A stretch of 64,000 nucleotides of DNA from Clostridia bacterium (GCA_035561135.1 DATMYA010000044.1:1-64000); one strand, 5' to 3'. Shown: positions 19,833-28,932, counted from the stretch's first letter. The notes: generated by a model from the letters alone, not told the origin. Program-made: numbers and translations.

Positions 19833-19838
19833 TATAAT
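19833..19838 (+). promoter_or_regulatory. -10 hexamer of the fabZ-lpx operon
   Basis: A perfect TATAAT preceded by TG-containing sequence (GCGTGTATAAT), 24 bases before the fabZ ATG. Confidence 0.5.
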
Positions 19839-19861
19839 TTTCGATTCCGACTGGATTTCTC

Positions 19862-20383
19862 ATGACTGACACCACGAACCTCCCCACGGAAAACGCGGCC
19901 ACCGCGACACCGACGACGCTGGACATCAACGATATCCAGCAAATCCTTCCGCACCGCTATCCGCTGCTGCTCATCGATCGCGTCATCGACATGACGCGAT
20001 GCAAGCGTATTGTTGCCATCAAGAACGTCACCGTCAATGAACCGTTCTTTACCGGACACTTTCCCGGTTATCCCATTATGCCCGGCGTGCTCATTGTGGA
20101 AGCCATTGCGCAAGCCGGTGCAGCGCTATTGCTCACCGAGATTCCGGATCGCAAAAGCAAACTGATGTTCTTCGCGGGCATCGAGCGCGCCAAGTTTCGC
20201 AAGCCCGTCGTGCCTGGCGACCAGCTACGCATTGAGGTTGACGTCATCGTGTGGCGAAGCACCGCCGTAAAGATGCAGGGCAAAGCCTACGTTGACGGCA
20301 AACTCGCGTGTGAAGCCATTGTCACCTGCCAGCTTGTAAACCGACCGGACAAGCCGAACGCTGAACGCCCCAGGGCCACGTAA
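19862..20383 (+). CDS. fabZ: 3-hydroxyacyl-[ACP] dehydratase FabZ
   Basis: Dehydrates 3-hydroxyacyl-ACP in fatty-acid elongation. Its 3-hydroxymyristoyl-ACP substrate is shared with LpxA. Seen: IQQILPHRYPLLLIDRVID, then NEPFFTGHFPGYPIMPGVLIVEAIAQAGA with the catalytic His and Glu, and FRKPVVPGDQLRIEVDV. The 173 residues include a 20-residue Thr/Ala-rich N-terminal extension. lpxA follows after 21 bases. Confidence 0.95.
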   Translation: MTDTTNLPTENAATATPTTLDINDIQQILPHRYPLLLIDRVIDMTRCKRIVAIKNVTVNEPFFTGHFPGYPIMPGVLIVEAIAQAGAALLLTEIPDRKSKLMFFAGIERAKFRKPVVPGDQLRIEVDVIVWRSTAVKMQGKAYVDGKLACEAIVTCQLVNRPDKPNAERPRAT

Positions 20384-20404
20384 CTATAAACGGATAACAT
20401 CGAA

Positions 20405-21181
20405 ATGAGTATTCACCCAAGCGCCGTCGTCGATCCTTCAGCCAAAGTTCCGGCTTCTTGCCGCATCGGACCGTTCTGCTTCGTGGGACCGAACGTGGAG
20501 ATGGGCGAAGAGTGCGAACTGATATCGCACGTCGTGCTGCAAGGCCCCACCACCATGGGCAGCCACAACCGTGTCTTCCCATTCTCCACCCTGGGAGTCG
20601 GCCCGCAAGACCTCACGTACAGCGGACAACCAACGCGCCTTGAGATCGGCGACCACAACGAGATACGCGAATACGTCACCATCCATCGCGGCACCGTGAA
20701 AGGCGGTGGACTGACGCGCCTTGGCAACCACGCGCTCATCATGGCCTACGCGCACATCGCCCACGACTGCTTCATCGGCGATAACGTCATCATGGCCAAT
20801 GCGGCCACACTCGCCGGTCACGTAACAATCGAGGACTGGGCCGTTGTCGGTGCCCTCTGTCCCGTCCATCAGTTCGTCCGCGTCGGCAAGCACGCATACA
20901 TCGGCGGCGGGACTACGATCACCCAGGACGTCCTTCCATTTTCGAAGACGAGCGCTGTGCGCGATGTCCACGCCTATGGCGCGAACTACGTCGGCCTCGA
21001 ACGTCGAGGTTTTTCGAGTGACCGCGTCCGCAAGATTCAGCGCGCTTTCCGCATCCTGCTGGCTTCCAAGCTGAACACAACACAGGCAATCGAACGCATC
21101 CGCTCCAACGGCGACTTAAGCGAGGAAGTAGAGATGCTCCTCCGCTTCATCGAGAGCTCCGAGCGCGGAGTGCTGAAGTAG
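20405..21181 (+). CDS. lpxA: Acyl-ACP--UDP-N-acetylglucosamine O-acyltransferase
   Basis: First step of lipid A synthesis. A left-handed beta helix built from hexapeptide repeats (IHPSAVVDPSAKVPASCRIG onward), with the catalytic His in AHIAHDCFIGDNVIMANAATLAGHV, then VGALCPVHQFVRVGKHAYIGGGT. The C-terminal helical domain starts after GANYVGLERRGFS. The 258-residue length is normal. Confidence 0.95.
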   Translation: MSIHPSAVVDPSAKVPASCRIGPFCFVGPNVEMGEECELISHVVLQGPTTMGSHNRVFPFSTLGVGPQDLTYSGQPTRLEIGDHNEIREYVTIHRGTVKGGGLTRLGNHALIMAYAHIAHDCFIGDNVIMANAATLAGHVTIEDWAVVGALCPVHQFVRVGKHAYIGGGTTITQDVLPFSKTSAVRDVHAYGANYVGLERRGFSSDRVRKIQRAFRILLASKLNTTQAIERIRSNGDLSEEVEMLLRFIESSERGVLK

Positions 21182-21220
21182 GCAAGACAGTTGCCGGTTC
21201 CCGGTTGTCAGTTGCCAGTT

Positions 21221-21580
21221 ATGGGTAAAAGCTACAGAGATCTACTCGCTTGGCAGAAAGCCATGGACTTCGCCGAACAGGTTTACGGCGCAACCGAGCA
21301 ATTCCCGCCGCGCGAGACCTATGGACTGACCTCGCAACTGCGTCGCGCTGCAGTTTCCGTCCCGAGCAACATCGCTGAGGGCCAGGGAAGAAGAACATCT
21401 GCTGACTTCGTACACTTTTTGAGTAACGCAAGAGGGTCACTCATGGAGGTGGAGACACAGTTGATGCTTGCACGGAGATTGCGTTTCGTATCTGATGAGC
21501 GCTGCACCGACCTGCTTAACATGGCAGGCGAAATTGGCCGAATGTTGAACGGACTTATGAACTCATTGCGCGCGAAGTGA
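21221..21580 (+). CDS. Four-helix-bundle protein (S23 / 23S rRNA intervening-sequence family)
   Basis: A 119-residue protein starting at ATG 21221. The hallmark segments are YRDLLAWQKAMDFAEQVY, YGLTSQLRRAAVSVPSNIAEG, and FVHFLSNARGSLMEVETQL, which define the S23/IVP-like four-helix bundle family. Family members are found inside 23S rRNA intervening sequences in some bacteria and as free-standing genes in others. Their molecular role is unclear. Here it sits between lpxA and lpxI and is flanked on both sides by degenerate AACTGGCGACTGGC-like tracts, which suggests it arrived as a small insertion. Confidence 0.85.
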   Translation: MGKSYRDLLAWQKAMDFAEQVYGATEQFPPRETYGLTSQLRRAAVSVPSNIAEGQGRRTSADFVHFLSNARGSLMEVETQLMLARRLRFVSDERCTDLLNMAGEIGRMLNGLMNSLRAK

Positions 21581-21647
21581 CGTAAGGTCTGGCAACACTC
21601 GACCGGTTTTCTCCTGGCAACTGGCGACTGGCGACCAGCAACTAGCT

Positions 21648-22487
21648 ATGTCAAAGCTTGGACTCATCGCGGGAAATGGCAAGTTCCCCTTCCTCGTTCT
21701 GGAAGCGGCGAAGGCGCGCGGTTACGAAGTCGTAGTCGCTGCAATCAAGGAAGAGACTTTTCCTGAGATCGAGAAGCACGGCGCTTTGGCCGTTCACTGG
21801 CTCTCGCTCGGCGAACTCTCGAGGCTGATCGACACCTTCAGGCGTGAAGGCATTACCGAAGCCGTGATGGCCGGGCAAGTAAAGCACAAGCAAATCTTCA
21901 GCAGCATCCGTCCTGATTGGAAATTGGCGAAGTTGCTCATGTCGCTCGCCACGCGTAACACGGACGCGCTTATCGGCGCCGTCGCCAAGGTGCTCGCCGA
22001 TGAGGGCATTCACCTCATGAATTCCACGGCCCTGCTTGAGCCTTTGCTCGCAAAGCCAGGGGTGCTGACCCGGCGGGCGCCCACGGACCAGGAGCAGACG
22101 AACATCACCTACGGTCGCGCCGTCGCGCAACACGTCGCGCGCTTCGATATTGGACAGACCGTCGTCATCGCAGAAGCCGCCTGCGTTGCGATTGAAGCCA
22201 TGGAGGGCACAGACGCCGCCATCCTGCGCGCCGGAGAACTTATGGCCACGCTGCGCGGAGAAGCTTCCACGTTCAGCCGCGCTCTCACCGTGGTCAAAGT
22301 CGCGAAACCGAAACAGGACATGCGCTTCGATGTTCCTGTCGTTGGCCTTTACACGATTGAGACCATGAAGCGCGCTGGCGCAAGCTGTCTCGCCCTGGAA
22401 GCCCAGCGCTGCCTCGTGCTCGACGGCGATGCCGTGTACCGTGCCGCCGACGAAGCCGGCATCGCCATCGTCGCCGACCCTGTCTAG
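21648..22487 (+). CDS. lpxI: UDP-2,3-diacylglucosamine pyrophosphatase LpxI
   Basis: Cleaves UDP-2,3-diacylglucosamine to lipid X. It is the alternative to LpxH used by many non-gammaproteobacteria. Seen: LGLIAGNGKFPFLVLEAAKARGYEVVVAAI, then EAVMAGQVKHKQIF, and the C-terminal domain with VVIAEAACVAIEAMEGTDAAILRAGEL, VKVAKPKQDMRFDVPVVG, and EAQRCLVLDGDAV. The 279-residue length is normal for this DUF1009 protein. It belongs functionally with fabZ and lpxA upstream. Confidence 0.92.
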   Translation: MSKLGLIAGNGKFPFLVLEAAKARGYEVVVAAIKEETFPEIEKHGALAVHWLSLGELSRLIDTFRREGITEAVMAGQVKHKQIFSSIRPDWKLAKLLMSLATRNTDALIGAVAKVLADEGIHLMNSTALLEPLLAKPGVLTRRAPTDQEQTNITYGRAVAQHVARFDIGQTVVIAEAACVAIEAMEGTDAAILRAGELMATLRGEASTFSRALTVVKVAKPKQDMRFDVPVVGLYTIETMKRAGASCLALEAQRCLVLDGDAVYRAADEAGIAIVADPV

Positions 22488-22542
22488 GCTTTCCCCCAGC
22501 GCTTACGTCTGCGACAATCGATGGTTCGCGAAAGAGGCCTCT

Positions 22543-23616
22543 GTGCAATCATCCAAAACCATTCGCGTTGCCGTCATCGGCGTCGGCTCTTTCGGGCGCA
22601 ACCACGCCCGCGTCTATCACCAGCTTCAGCAGGAGTCGCAGAAGGCCGCGTCAGCACCAACGGCATCATTACCTCCGGCACCAGCACCACGGATCGAACT
22701 TGCGGCTATTGTAGATGCCAATCCGGAGCGTGCCACCGAAGTCGCTCGCGAGTTCGGCGCACAACCGTTCACGTCCATCGAACAGATGCTTCGGGCCACG
22801 ACCATCGACGCCGCCTCTGTGGCAGTGCCTACCATCGCGCACCTCGAAGCTGCCTCTGCCCTGATGAATGCCGGCGTGGACGTGCTCATCGAGAAGCCGA
22901 TCGCCGCCTCGCGCGAGCAGGCGGATGAGCTCATCTCAATCGCCAAGCGCACCGGGTGCATCGCACAGGTCGGCCAGCTCGAACGCTTTAATCCAGCCGT
23001 TCGCGCAACCATGCCGTTCATCACGAATCCCATGTTTTTCGAAGTGCACCGGCTCAGCATTTTCACGCCGCGCTCACTCGACGTGGACGTTGTGCTCGAC
23101 CTGATGATTCACGATCTCGACGTCGTGCTTTCGCTCGTCAACTCGCCGGTAAGCGAAATTCGCGCGGTCGGCCTGCCCGTGCTCACCAACAAGGTAGATA
23201 TCGCCAATGTGCGCGTGCAGTTCGAATCCGGCTGTGTGGCGAACTTCACCGCCAGCCGCGTCAGCACGGAACGCGTACGCAAGCTGCGCTTCTTCCAGCC
23301 CCATCAGTATGTCTCGCTCGACTACTCGCGCCGCGATGTGTTCATGCTCACAGTGAAGCCCATCGGTGCAGCAGCTTCCGCATCGTCGGAATTCACCATG
23401 CCCGACATTGTCCCGTCCAAGCCTGAGGTTGTCGCCGAAGAGCCGCTGCTTGCCGAACTACGCAGCTTCCTGCACGCGGTCGATACGCGAACAGCGCCCC
23501 TTGTTCCTCTGGAAGATGGACGTCGCGCACTGGCCCTTGCGCTCGACGTGCTCTCGGCCATTGAGGAACATAGCCGTAGAGCTAATCTCGATTCAATCAT
23601 TCACGCGAAGGCTTGA
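22543..23616 (+). CDS. Gfo/Idh/MocA family oxidoreductase, possibly lipid A-linked
   Basis: NAD(P)-dependent sugar dehydrogenase fold. An N-terminal Rossmann motif IRVAVIGVGSFGRNHARVY is followed by the catalytic region DVLIEKPIAASREQADEL and a C-terminal alpha/beta domain with VDVVLDLMIHDLDVVLSLV. The start is GTG 22543, with AGAGG a few bases upstream, giving 357 residues. Its position after lpxI suggests a role in lipid A or nucleotide-sugar chemistry. A GnnA-type UDP-GlcNAc 3-dehydrogenase is one candidate. No GnnB aminotransferase follows in the window, so this stays a guess. Confidence 0.82.
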   Translation: MQSSKTIRVAVIGVGSFGRNHARVYHQLQQESQKAASAPTASLPPAPAPRIELAAIVDANPERATEVAREFGAQPFTSIEQMLRATTIDAASVAVPTIAHLEAASALMNAGVDVLIEKPIAASREQADELISIAKRTGCIAQVGQLERFNPAVRATMPFITNPMFFEVHRLSIFTPRSLDVDVVLDLMIHDLDVVLSLVNSPVSEIRAVGLPVLTNKVDIANVRVQFESGCVANFTASRVSTERVRKLRFFQPHQYVSLDYSRRDVFMLTVKPIGAAASASSEFTMPDIVPSKPEVVAEEPLLAELRSFLHAVDTRTAPLVPLEDGRRALALALDVLSAIEEHSRRANLDSIIHAKA

Positions 23617-23872
23617 CTGAAGTGCGTCAGGTTAACACCTGAGTTGTACGTGTAATTGAGAAGCTAGTACCAACGATTGGGCGGGTGACGCGCCCCATGA
23701 CGACGCCAGAAATGAGAGAATATCCACAGCAACAGCTTGTGGCACTGTGTGTTTGTAATATTCAAAGGTGCGCCGCTTGCCGTGAGGTTCGTTACCAACT
23801 TCGTGCGACGCCGTTAGTGCCCTACGCGCGTCTAACAGAAAGCAGAGACGCGAACTGACCAACTCAAGGCCG

Positions 23873-24937
23873 ATGGCAACATTCGAGATTCCGCCTAGAC
23901 CTCCTGATCCCGGCCAGCCCGGTTCCGATCACCTCCGCCGTTCCGGAGATGAAGCTGCGGAATTCGCGCCCGTGCTGCTCAGCCAGCTACAGGATGATCT
24001 CGCGCGTTCGCGCATGCGCGAAGCCTTTTGGATCTCGGTAGTCGTTCACATCCTCCTCGTGCTGACGATAGCTCTTGCGCCCAAATACATGCCGCACCGC
24101 GGCTACGTTCAGGTCGCCACCGCCGAGGATCTTCTGCGGAACAAGGAACTCACGTATCTGGAGTTGCCGTCCGATCAACAGGCGCCTCCGCCTAAGCCGC
24201 CAGACACGAAGTTCATGTCTGACAAGAATCGCATTGCTACATCGCGAGCGCCGCAACTCGACAAGAAGACACTGGAAGACCTGCGCCCGAGTCCGCCACC
24301 CGGACCTCCGGGGCCGCCTGAACCACAGCAGAGTGCGCGTGCGACTCCGGCCGCTCCCCCACCTCAGGGAGGCCAACAGGCAGCGCAGCAGCCGGGTGGC
24401 ACGCCTTCGGCCAATTCGAACTCTCCATTCACCGCCCCGGCAAATGCTGCCAAGCCGAACCCGTTCGGTGGCGCTATGTCCGCAGGCACATCGATCGCCG
24501 AAGCCGCACGTAACAGCGCTCGCGCCGGATACGGCGGCGCTGCCGGTGACTTCGGAATCGGCCCCGCTGGTTCCCCCGGTAAGATCCGCAGCAACATGGA
24601 CGTGCTCAGCGACACTATGGGCGTCGACTTCGGCCCTTACCTCTCGCGCGTTCTACAGGCGGTTCGCATGAACTGGTATACGTTGATTCCTGAAGTTGCG
24701 CGCGCGCCGTTGATGAAAAGAGGAAAGTCTTCGATTGAGTTCGCAATCCTGAAAGACGGTCGCGTTGCAGGTATGCGTATGGTCGGTCCGTCTGGCGACG
24801 TTTCCCTCGACCGCGCCGCCTGGGGCGGCATTACGGCTTCCAATCCGTTCCCGCCATTGCCCGGCGAGTTCCACGGACCTTACCTGGCGCTGCGCTTCCA
24901 CTTCTATTACAACCCCGACAAAAATGACATGCAGTAA
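23873..24937 (+). CDS. TonB C-terminal-domain protein with Pro-rich linker
   Basis: A 354-residue protein: a cytoplasmic N-terminus of about 55 residues, one membrane segment (AFWISVVVHILLVLTIALA), a long Pro/Gln/Ala-rich periplasmic linker (about residues 100-210), and a C-terminal domain (VDFGPYLSRVLQAVRMNWYTLIP to ALRFHFYYNP) of the TonB/TolA type. It probably transmits energy to the outer membrane or bridges the envelope. The pattern with YLSRVLQAVRMNWY also resembles TolA-like C-termini. No tol or exb genes are adjacent. Confidence 0.75.
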   Translation: MATFEIPPRPPDPGQPGSDHLRRSGDEAAEFAPVLLSQLQDDLARSRMREAFWISVVVHILLVLTIALAPKYMPHRGYVQVATAEDLLRNKELTYLELPSDQQAPPPKPPDTKFMSDKNRIATSRAPQLDKKTLEDLRPSPPPGPPGPPEPQQSARATPAAPPPQGGQQAAQQPGGTPSANSNSPFTAPANAAKPNPFGGAMSAGTSIAEAARNSARAGYGGAAGDFGIGPAGSPGKIRSNMDVLSDTMGVDFGPYLSRVLQAVRMNWYTLIPEVARAPLMKRGKSSIEFAILKDGRVAGMRMVGPSGDVSLDRAAWGGITASNPFPPLPGEFHGPYLALRFHFYYNPDKNDMQ

Positions 24938-24987
24938 CGCCGCTGTATCAAATCTCTACTGATTCAACTGACAGACGAGCCGCTACA

Positions 24988-25152
24988 ATGTGCGTCGTGG
25001 AATCTGAGCAGGCCAAACCGCAGTCGCAAACACCTGTGCCGACGCGTCCCCCGGTTGACCCGGCCGTCGTGGGCCTGCTCGTTCTCGCAGTCGTCTTGTT
25101 CCTCTACATGATCGTTCGCTACTTCCGCGTCATCCCGTGGAGCGCGCGCTGA
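24988..25152 (+). CDS. Small single-pass membrane protein coupled to miaA
   Basis: A 54-residue frame from ATG 24988. It starts MCVVESEQAKPQSQTPVPTR, continues with a Pro/Val linker, a membrane helix VVGLLVLAVVLFLYMIVRYF and a basic end (RVIPWSAR). Its TGA overlaps the miaA ATG (TGATG), which favours real translation and coupling. No known family recognised. It could be a membrane anchor or simply a leader frame that loads ribosomes onto miaA. Confidence 0.55.
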   Translation: MCVVESEQAKPQSQTPVPTRPPVDPAVVGLLVLAVVLFLYMIVRYFRVIPWSAR

Positions 25153-26108
25153 TGGAGACGACGGCTTCACCGCAGCATCCTCTCGTCGTAATTCTTGGCC
25201 CGACCGCCAGCGGAAAGACATCTCTCTCTATCGCGCTGGCACGCCGATTCGGTGGCGAGATCGTGAACTGCGACTCCGTTGCCATCTATCGCGAGCTCGA
25301 GATAGGCACCGCCAAGCCCGACGGCCTCGAACGCTCGCTCGCGCCGCACCATCTCCTGGACATCGCGCTGCCCACGCAGGGATTCACCGCCGGCGAGTAC
25401 GCCCGCATGGCTCGCTCCGTTCTCGGCGAGATCGCCTCGCGCGGAGCACTGCCTATCGTCGTCGGCGGCACCGGACTCTATCTGCGCGCACTACTTGAAG
25501 GACTCTTTCCCGGCCCCCAGCGCTCGGACGAACTCCGCGAACGCCTTCGCCACCGCGAGCGACAGAAGGGTTCCGTGCATCTTCATCGAGTGCTGTGGCG
25601 ACTCGATCCGAAGTCTGCGTCAAACATCCACCCGAACGATGCACCGAAGATCATCCGGGCCATCGAGGTCTGCCTGGCGGCCAAGCGGCCCATGAGCGAA
25701 CTACTGCAACAACAGGCGCGCGACCCGCTGCTCGGCTTCCGAATCCTGCGCCTCGGCCTCGATCCTGCGCGCGAAGCGCTCTATTCGCGCATCAACGACC
25801 GGGCCAGGCAGATGTTCGAGCGCGGCCTCGTCGAAGAAACTCGCAATCTGCTTGCCAGATACGGCGGCCCCGACGTCGCGCCACCGCTCGGCTCGCTCGG
25901 CTACAAGCAGGCCACCGCCTTCCTGAACGGAGGACTCACGCTCGAGCAGGCCGTAACCGCCGCGCAGCAGGGCCATCGCAATTACGCCAAACGTCAGATG
26001 ACGTGGTTCCGCCGCGAACCCGATGTCCATTGGCTACGCGGCTTCGGCAACGATGCAGAAGTTGCAAACGAGAGCATCGCGTTGGTGGAGAGCTTTGTGA
26101 CGGCATAG
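25152..26108 (+). CDS. miaA: tRNA dimethylallyltransferase
   Basis: Adds the isopentenyl group to A37 of tRNAs reading UNN codons. Seen: P-loop LGPTASGKTSLSIALARRFGGEIVNCDSVAIYRELEIGTAKP, HHLLDIALPTQGFTAGEY, VVGGTGLYLRALLEGLFPGP, and SLGYKQATAFLNGG near the C-terminus, followed by the tRNA-contact end RQMTWFRRE. I chose ATG 25152, giving 318 residues and overlap with the small upstream frame, over the ATG five codons earlier. Confidence 0.95.
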   Translation: METTASPQHPLVVILGPTASGKTSLSIALARRFGGEIVNCDSVAIYRELEIGTAKPDGLERSLAPHHLLDIALPTQGFTAGEYARMARSVLGEIASRGALPIVVGGTGLYLRALLEGLFPGPQRSDELRERLRHRERQKGSVHLHRVLWRLDPKSASNIHPNDAPKIIRAIEVCLAAKRPMSELLQQQARDPLLGFRILRLGLDPAREALYSRINDRARQMFERGLVEETRNLLARYGGPDVAPPLGSLGYKQATAFLNGGLTLEQAVTAAQQGHRNYAKRQMTWFRREPDVHWLRGFGNDAEVANESIALVESFVTA

Positions 26109-26130
26109 ACGGTCGCCCACACCCCTTGTC

Positions 26131-26256
26131 TTCCTGAGCTGCCGAGTTCGCTTGTCTTGAGCGGAGCGAAGCAGTCGCGGAGTTGAAGAACCCCTATGGT
26201 CAGCACTGAGCTGGCCATAGGTGTTTCGACTCGGACTTGGGCAATCACTCAGGAGG
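26131..26256. repeat. Intergenic hairpin repeat (TTCCTGAG...CTCAGGAG type)
   Basis: Outer arms TTCCTGAG and CTCAGGAG. It includes a strong internal pair CCTATGG(TCAG)/(CTGG)CCATAGG. Related to the repeats at 15461 and 28933. Followed at 26270-26302 by a CAGTAGCTCAGTAGC tract. Confidence 0.55.
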
Positions 26257-26389
26257 ACAGATTTATTCCTGCTCAGTAGCTCAGTAGCTTAGCGACTCAG
26301 CGGCGGAGTTCATTGAACGCTGTCTCGTTTCGCTGCGCTGCACAGATTTCCGCACCTACACTCGCCTCTGCTCTGCTATCGTGCTCCCG

Positions 26390-28273
26390 ATGCGGAAACG
26401 TCTGCGGAAACGTCTTGTCCTCATATTGTTCTTACTGGTTTCGCTCGGCACCGCTAAAGATCGCTTTCAGGCAGCCAGCCCCATTCACCTCGACCGCGAT
26501 GGCGAGCGCTGGGCCGAGCGCACATTGCGCAAACTTTCGCTCGAAGAGAAGGTCGGCCAATTGTTCATGGTCAGGGCGCGCGTCGAGTTCTATAACGTTG
26601 CCAGCCCTGATTACCGGCAACTGCGCGAGAATATGCGCAAGTACCACATTGGTTCCTTCCTGGTGACGGTCACCGCTGAAGGGCCTTTCCTTTACCGCAA
26701 CCAGCCCTACGAAGCGGCCATGCTCGCCAACTCGTTGCAGCGCGACTCCGAACTGCCGCTGATCTTCGCTGCCGATTTCGAACGCGGCCTCTACATGCGC
26801 CTGAACGGCACAACCGGATTCCCGCACGCGATGGCGTTTGGCGCGACGGGCAACAAAGATTACGCATTCGCCTTCGGCAAGATCACGGCCGAGGAAGCGC
26901 GCGCTATCGGCATCCACTGGAACTTCTATCCCAACGCGGACCTTAACTCGAATCCCGCCAATCCCATCATCAACACGCGCTCGTTCGGCGAAGAGCCGCG
27001 ACAGGTCAGCGAATTGGTGAATGCCTACATCGCGGGCGCGCGCGGCGCGGGAATGCTGACCACCGTCAAGCATTTCCCCGGCCACGGCGATACCGACGCC
27101 GACACCCACCTCGCCCTCGCACGCGTCGGCACAACACGCGAGCATCTTGAGAGCATCGAGCTCGTTCCTTTCCGTAACGCCATCAACGCCGGGGTGGACG
27201 CCGTCATGGTCGCGCACGTCACCGTACCCGCGTTGGAGCCCGACCCGAATCGCGTCGCGACCGTTTCCCGCAACGTCATCACTGGGCTGCTGAAGCAGCA
27301 ATTGGGTTTCAATGGCATCGTGATCACAGACGCCATGGACATGAATGGCCTCATGCGCCTCTTCCCGTCCGAAACGCCGGCAGCCAGCGCCGGGCGAGCA
27401 GCTGTGGAGGCCATTAAGGCGGGCAATGACATGATCCTGATCCCGTCCGACCTCGATGGTGCCTACAACGGAGTCCTTGCTGCCGTCCGCCGTGGCGAAA
27501 TCCCGGAGACCCAGATCGACGCGTCGGTGTTGAAGCTTCTCCGCGCCAAGGCCGCAGTCGGCCTGCACCGTGGTCGTTTCGTCGATATCGATGCGATGTC
27601 CAGCCTGATTGCCCGGCCGGAGAACCTTGCAGTGGCGAAGCGAGTTGCAGAGGACGCCGTCACCCTCGTCCGCTACACCGGGCAATTTCTTCCGTTGCGT
27701 CCGTCTGGAACCACCGCTCCCGCTCTTGCGTATAAGAATACGGAGGAGACGCGCAACCGCGTCGTAGCCATCGTGTTCTCAGACGACGTTCGCTCAGATT
27801 CGGGCCGCGTTTTCGAACGCCAACTTAAGCTGCGCCTGCCAGACGCGAACGTGCTCTTTGTGGACAGCCGCACCGCCGCGGGCGCCGCGCCGGTGGTGCT
27901 GGAGGCTGTGCGCCAGGCACAAACCGTCCTGGCCGCCGTGTATGTAATTCCCAGCGCCGGACGTACAGTGCGCGCTGGCGGCGCGATGAAAGCCTCTGTG
28001 GCGCTTTCCGACGTCCCCGCCGCGCTGCTGTCATCCGTTCTTCAACAGGCCGGCGAAAGGACTATGCTGCTCGCCATGGGAAACCCGTACCTTGCCGCCG
28101 ACTTCCCGGCCGTGCAGAATTATCTCTGTACTTTTTCTAACGAGCCCGTTTCGGAAACGAGCGCCGTCAAGGCTTTGTTCGGCGAGATCACCATCAAAGG
28201 ACGCCTGCCCGTTACCATTCCTGACGTCGCCGTGCGTGGCTCCGGGCTCGATCGCGTCGCAAATTCAAGGTAG
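26390..28273 (+). CDS. Glycoside hydrolase family 3, NagZ-like beta-N-acetylhexosaminidase
   Basis: Signal sequence with a basic start and a hydrophobic LVLILFLLVSLG run, then the GH3 barrel: LSLEEKVGQLFMVR, FAADFERGLYMRLNGTTGFPHAMAFG, NFYPNADLNSNPANPIINTRSFGE, KHFPGHGDTDADTHLALARV (the NagZ loop with the Asp-x-His dyad), and the nucleophile in GIVITDAMDMNGLM. A C-terminal alpha/beta domain follows, unlike short proteobacterial NagZ. It likely removes GlcNAc-type residues in peptidoglycan turnover or chitin degradation outside the cytoplasm. Start ATG 26390 gives 627 residues. Confidence 0.88.
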   Translation: MRKRLRKRLVLILFLLVSLGTAKDRFQAASPIHLDRDGERWAERTLRKLSLEEKVGQLFMVRARVEFYNVASPDYRQLRENMRKYHIGSFLVTVTAEGPFLYRNQPYEAAMLANSLQRDSELPLIFAADFERGLYMRLNGTTGFPHAMAFGATGNKDYAFAFGKITAEEARAIGIHWNFYPNADLNSNPANPIINTRSFGEEPRQVSELVNAYIAGARGAGMLTTVKHFPGHGDTDADTHLALARVGTTREHLESIELVPFRNAINAGVDAVMVAHVTVPALEPDPNRVATVSRNVITGLLKQQLGFNGIVITDAMDMNGLMRLFPSETPAASAGRAAVEAIKAGNDMILIPSDLDGAYNGVLAAVRRGEIPETQIDASVLKLLRAKAAVGLHRGRFVDIDAMSSLIARPENLAVAKRVAEDAVTLVRYTGQFLPLRPSGTTAPALAYKNTEETRNRVVAIVFSDDVRSDSGRVFERQLKLRLPDANVLFVDSRTAAGAAPVVLEAVRQAQTVLAAVYVIPSAGRTVRAGGAMKASVALSDVPAALLSSVLQQAGERTMLLAMGNPYLAADFPAVQNYLCTFSNEPVSETSAVKALFGEITIKGRLPVTIPDVAVRGSGLDRVANSR

Positions 28274-28283
28274 GAGGCTTCCC

Positions 28284-28892
28284 ATGAAGCACACGTATCG
28301 TCGCTCAACCCGCACCGGCCTGGTGCGTGCCGTTGCCCTGCTGGCCACCATCGTCAGCCTGCTGCTCCTCTCCTCCTGCAACATGCGCGTTAACAAGGGC
28401 AAGAACGGCGAAGAAAAGAAGGTGGATATCCAAACGCCCTTCGGCGGCCTCAAGGTTCGCACAGACGACGTTCAGGCCAAGGATACCGGCCTGCCGCTCT
28501 ATCCAGGCGCCGTGCCCAAGCCGAAGGATGGTAACGATGACGATCACAAGGCCAACGTCAACCTGAACTTCGGCAAGTTCGGACTCAAGGTCGTCGCGCT
28601 CAGCTTCACCAGCGGCGACTCGCCCGACAAAGTTCTCGAGTTCTATCGCAACGAGATGAAGAAGTACGGCAATACGATCGAATGTAAGGGCGGCTCAACC
28701 GGAGGCTTCCGGATGAAGAAGAGCGACACCAAGGAACTCTCTTGCGAGAAAGCCGATACCAATAGCCAAACGATCGAGTTGAAGGTCGGCACCAGTGATC
28801 GCCAGCGCATCGTCGCCGTCAAACCGAACGGCAGTGGCAGCGAGTTCTCACTCGTATACGTTCAGACTCATGGCGACGAGGGAGAACTGTAG
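28284..28892 (+). CDS. Lipoprotein of unknown function
   Basis: A 202-residue product with TAGGAGG upstream of ATG 28284, only 10 bases after the GH3 gene, so probably cotranscribed. The N-terminus is a lipoprotein signal with lipobox LLLLSSC. The mature part begins with charged NMRVNKGKNGEEKKVDIQTPFGG, followed by LPLYPGAVPKPKDG and a domain with SFTSGDSPDKVLEFYRNEMKKYG, a pattern common in secreted proteins of this style. Function not recognised. Confidence 0.72.
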   Translation: MKHTYRRSTRTGLVRAVALLATIVSLLLLSSCNMRVNKGKNGEEKKVDIQTPFGGLKVRTDDVQAKDTGLPLYPGAVPKPKDGNDDDHKANVNLNFGKFGLKVVALSFTSGDSPDKVLEFYRNEMKKYGNTIECKGGSTGGFRMKKSDTKELSCEKADTNSQTIELKVGTSDRQRIVAVKPNGSGSEFSLVYVQTHGDEGEL

Positions 28893-28932
28893 CGACTGAG
28901 CTACTAAGCTACTGAGCAAGGAACAACCTGTC

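Noticed and set aside
26432-27685. A 417-codon open frame opposite the GH3 gene
   Set aside because: Antisense shadow with no domain; the GH3 motifs on the plus strand are unambiguous.
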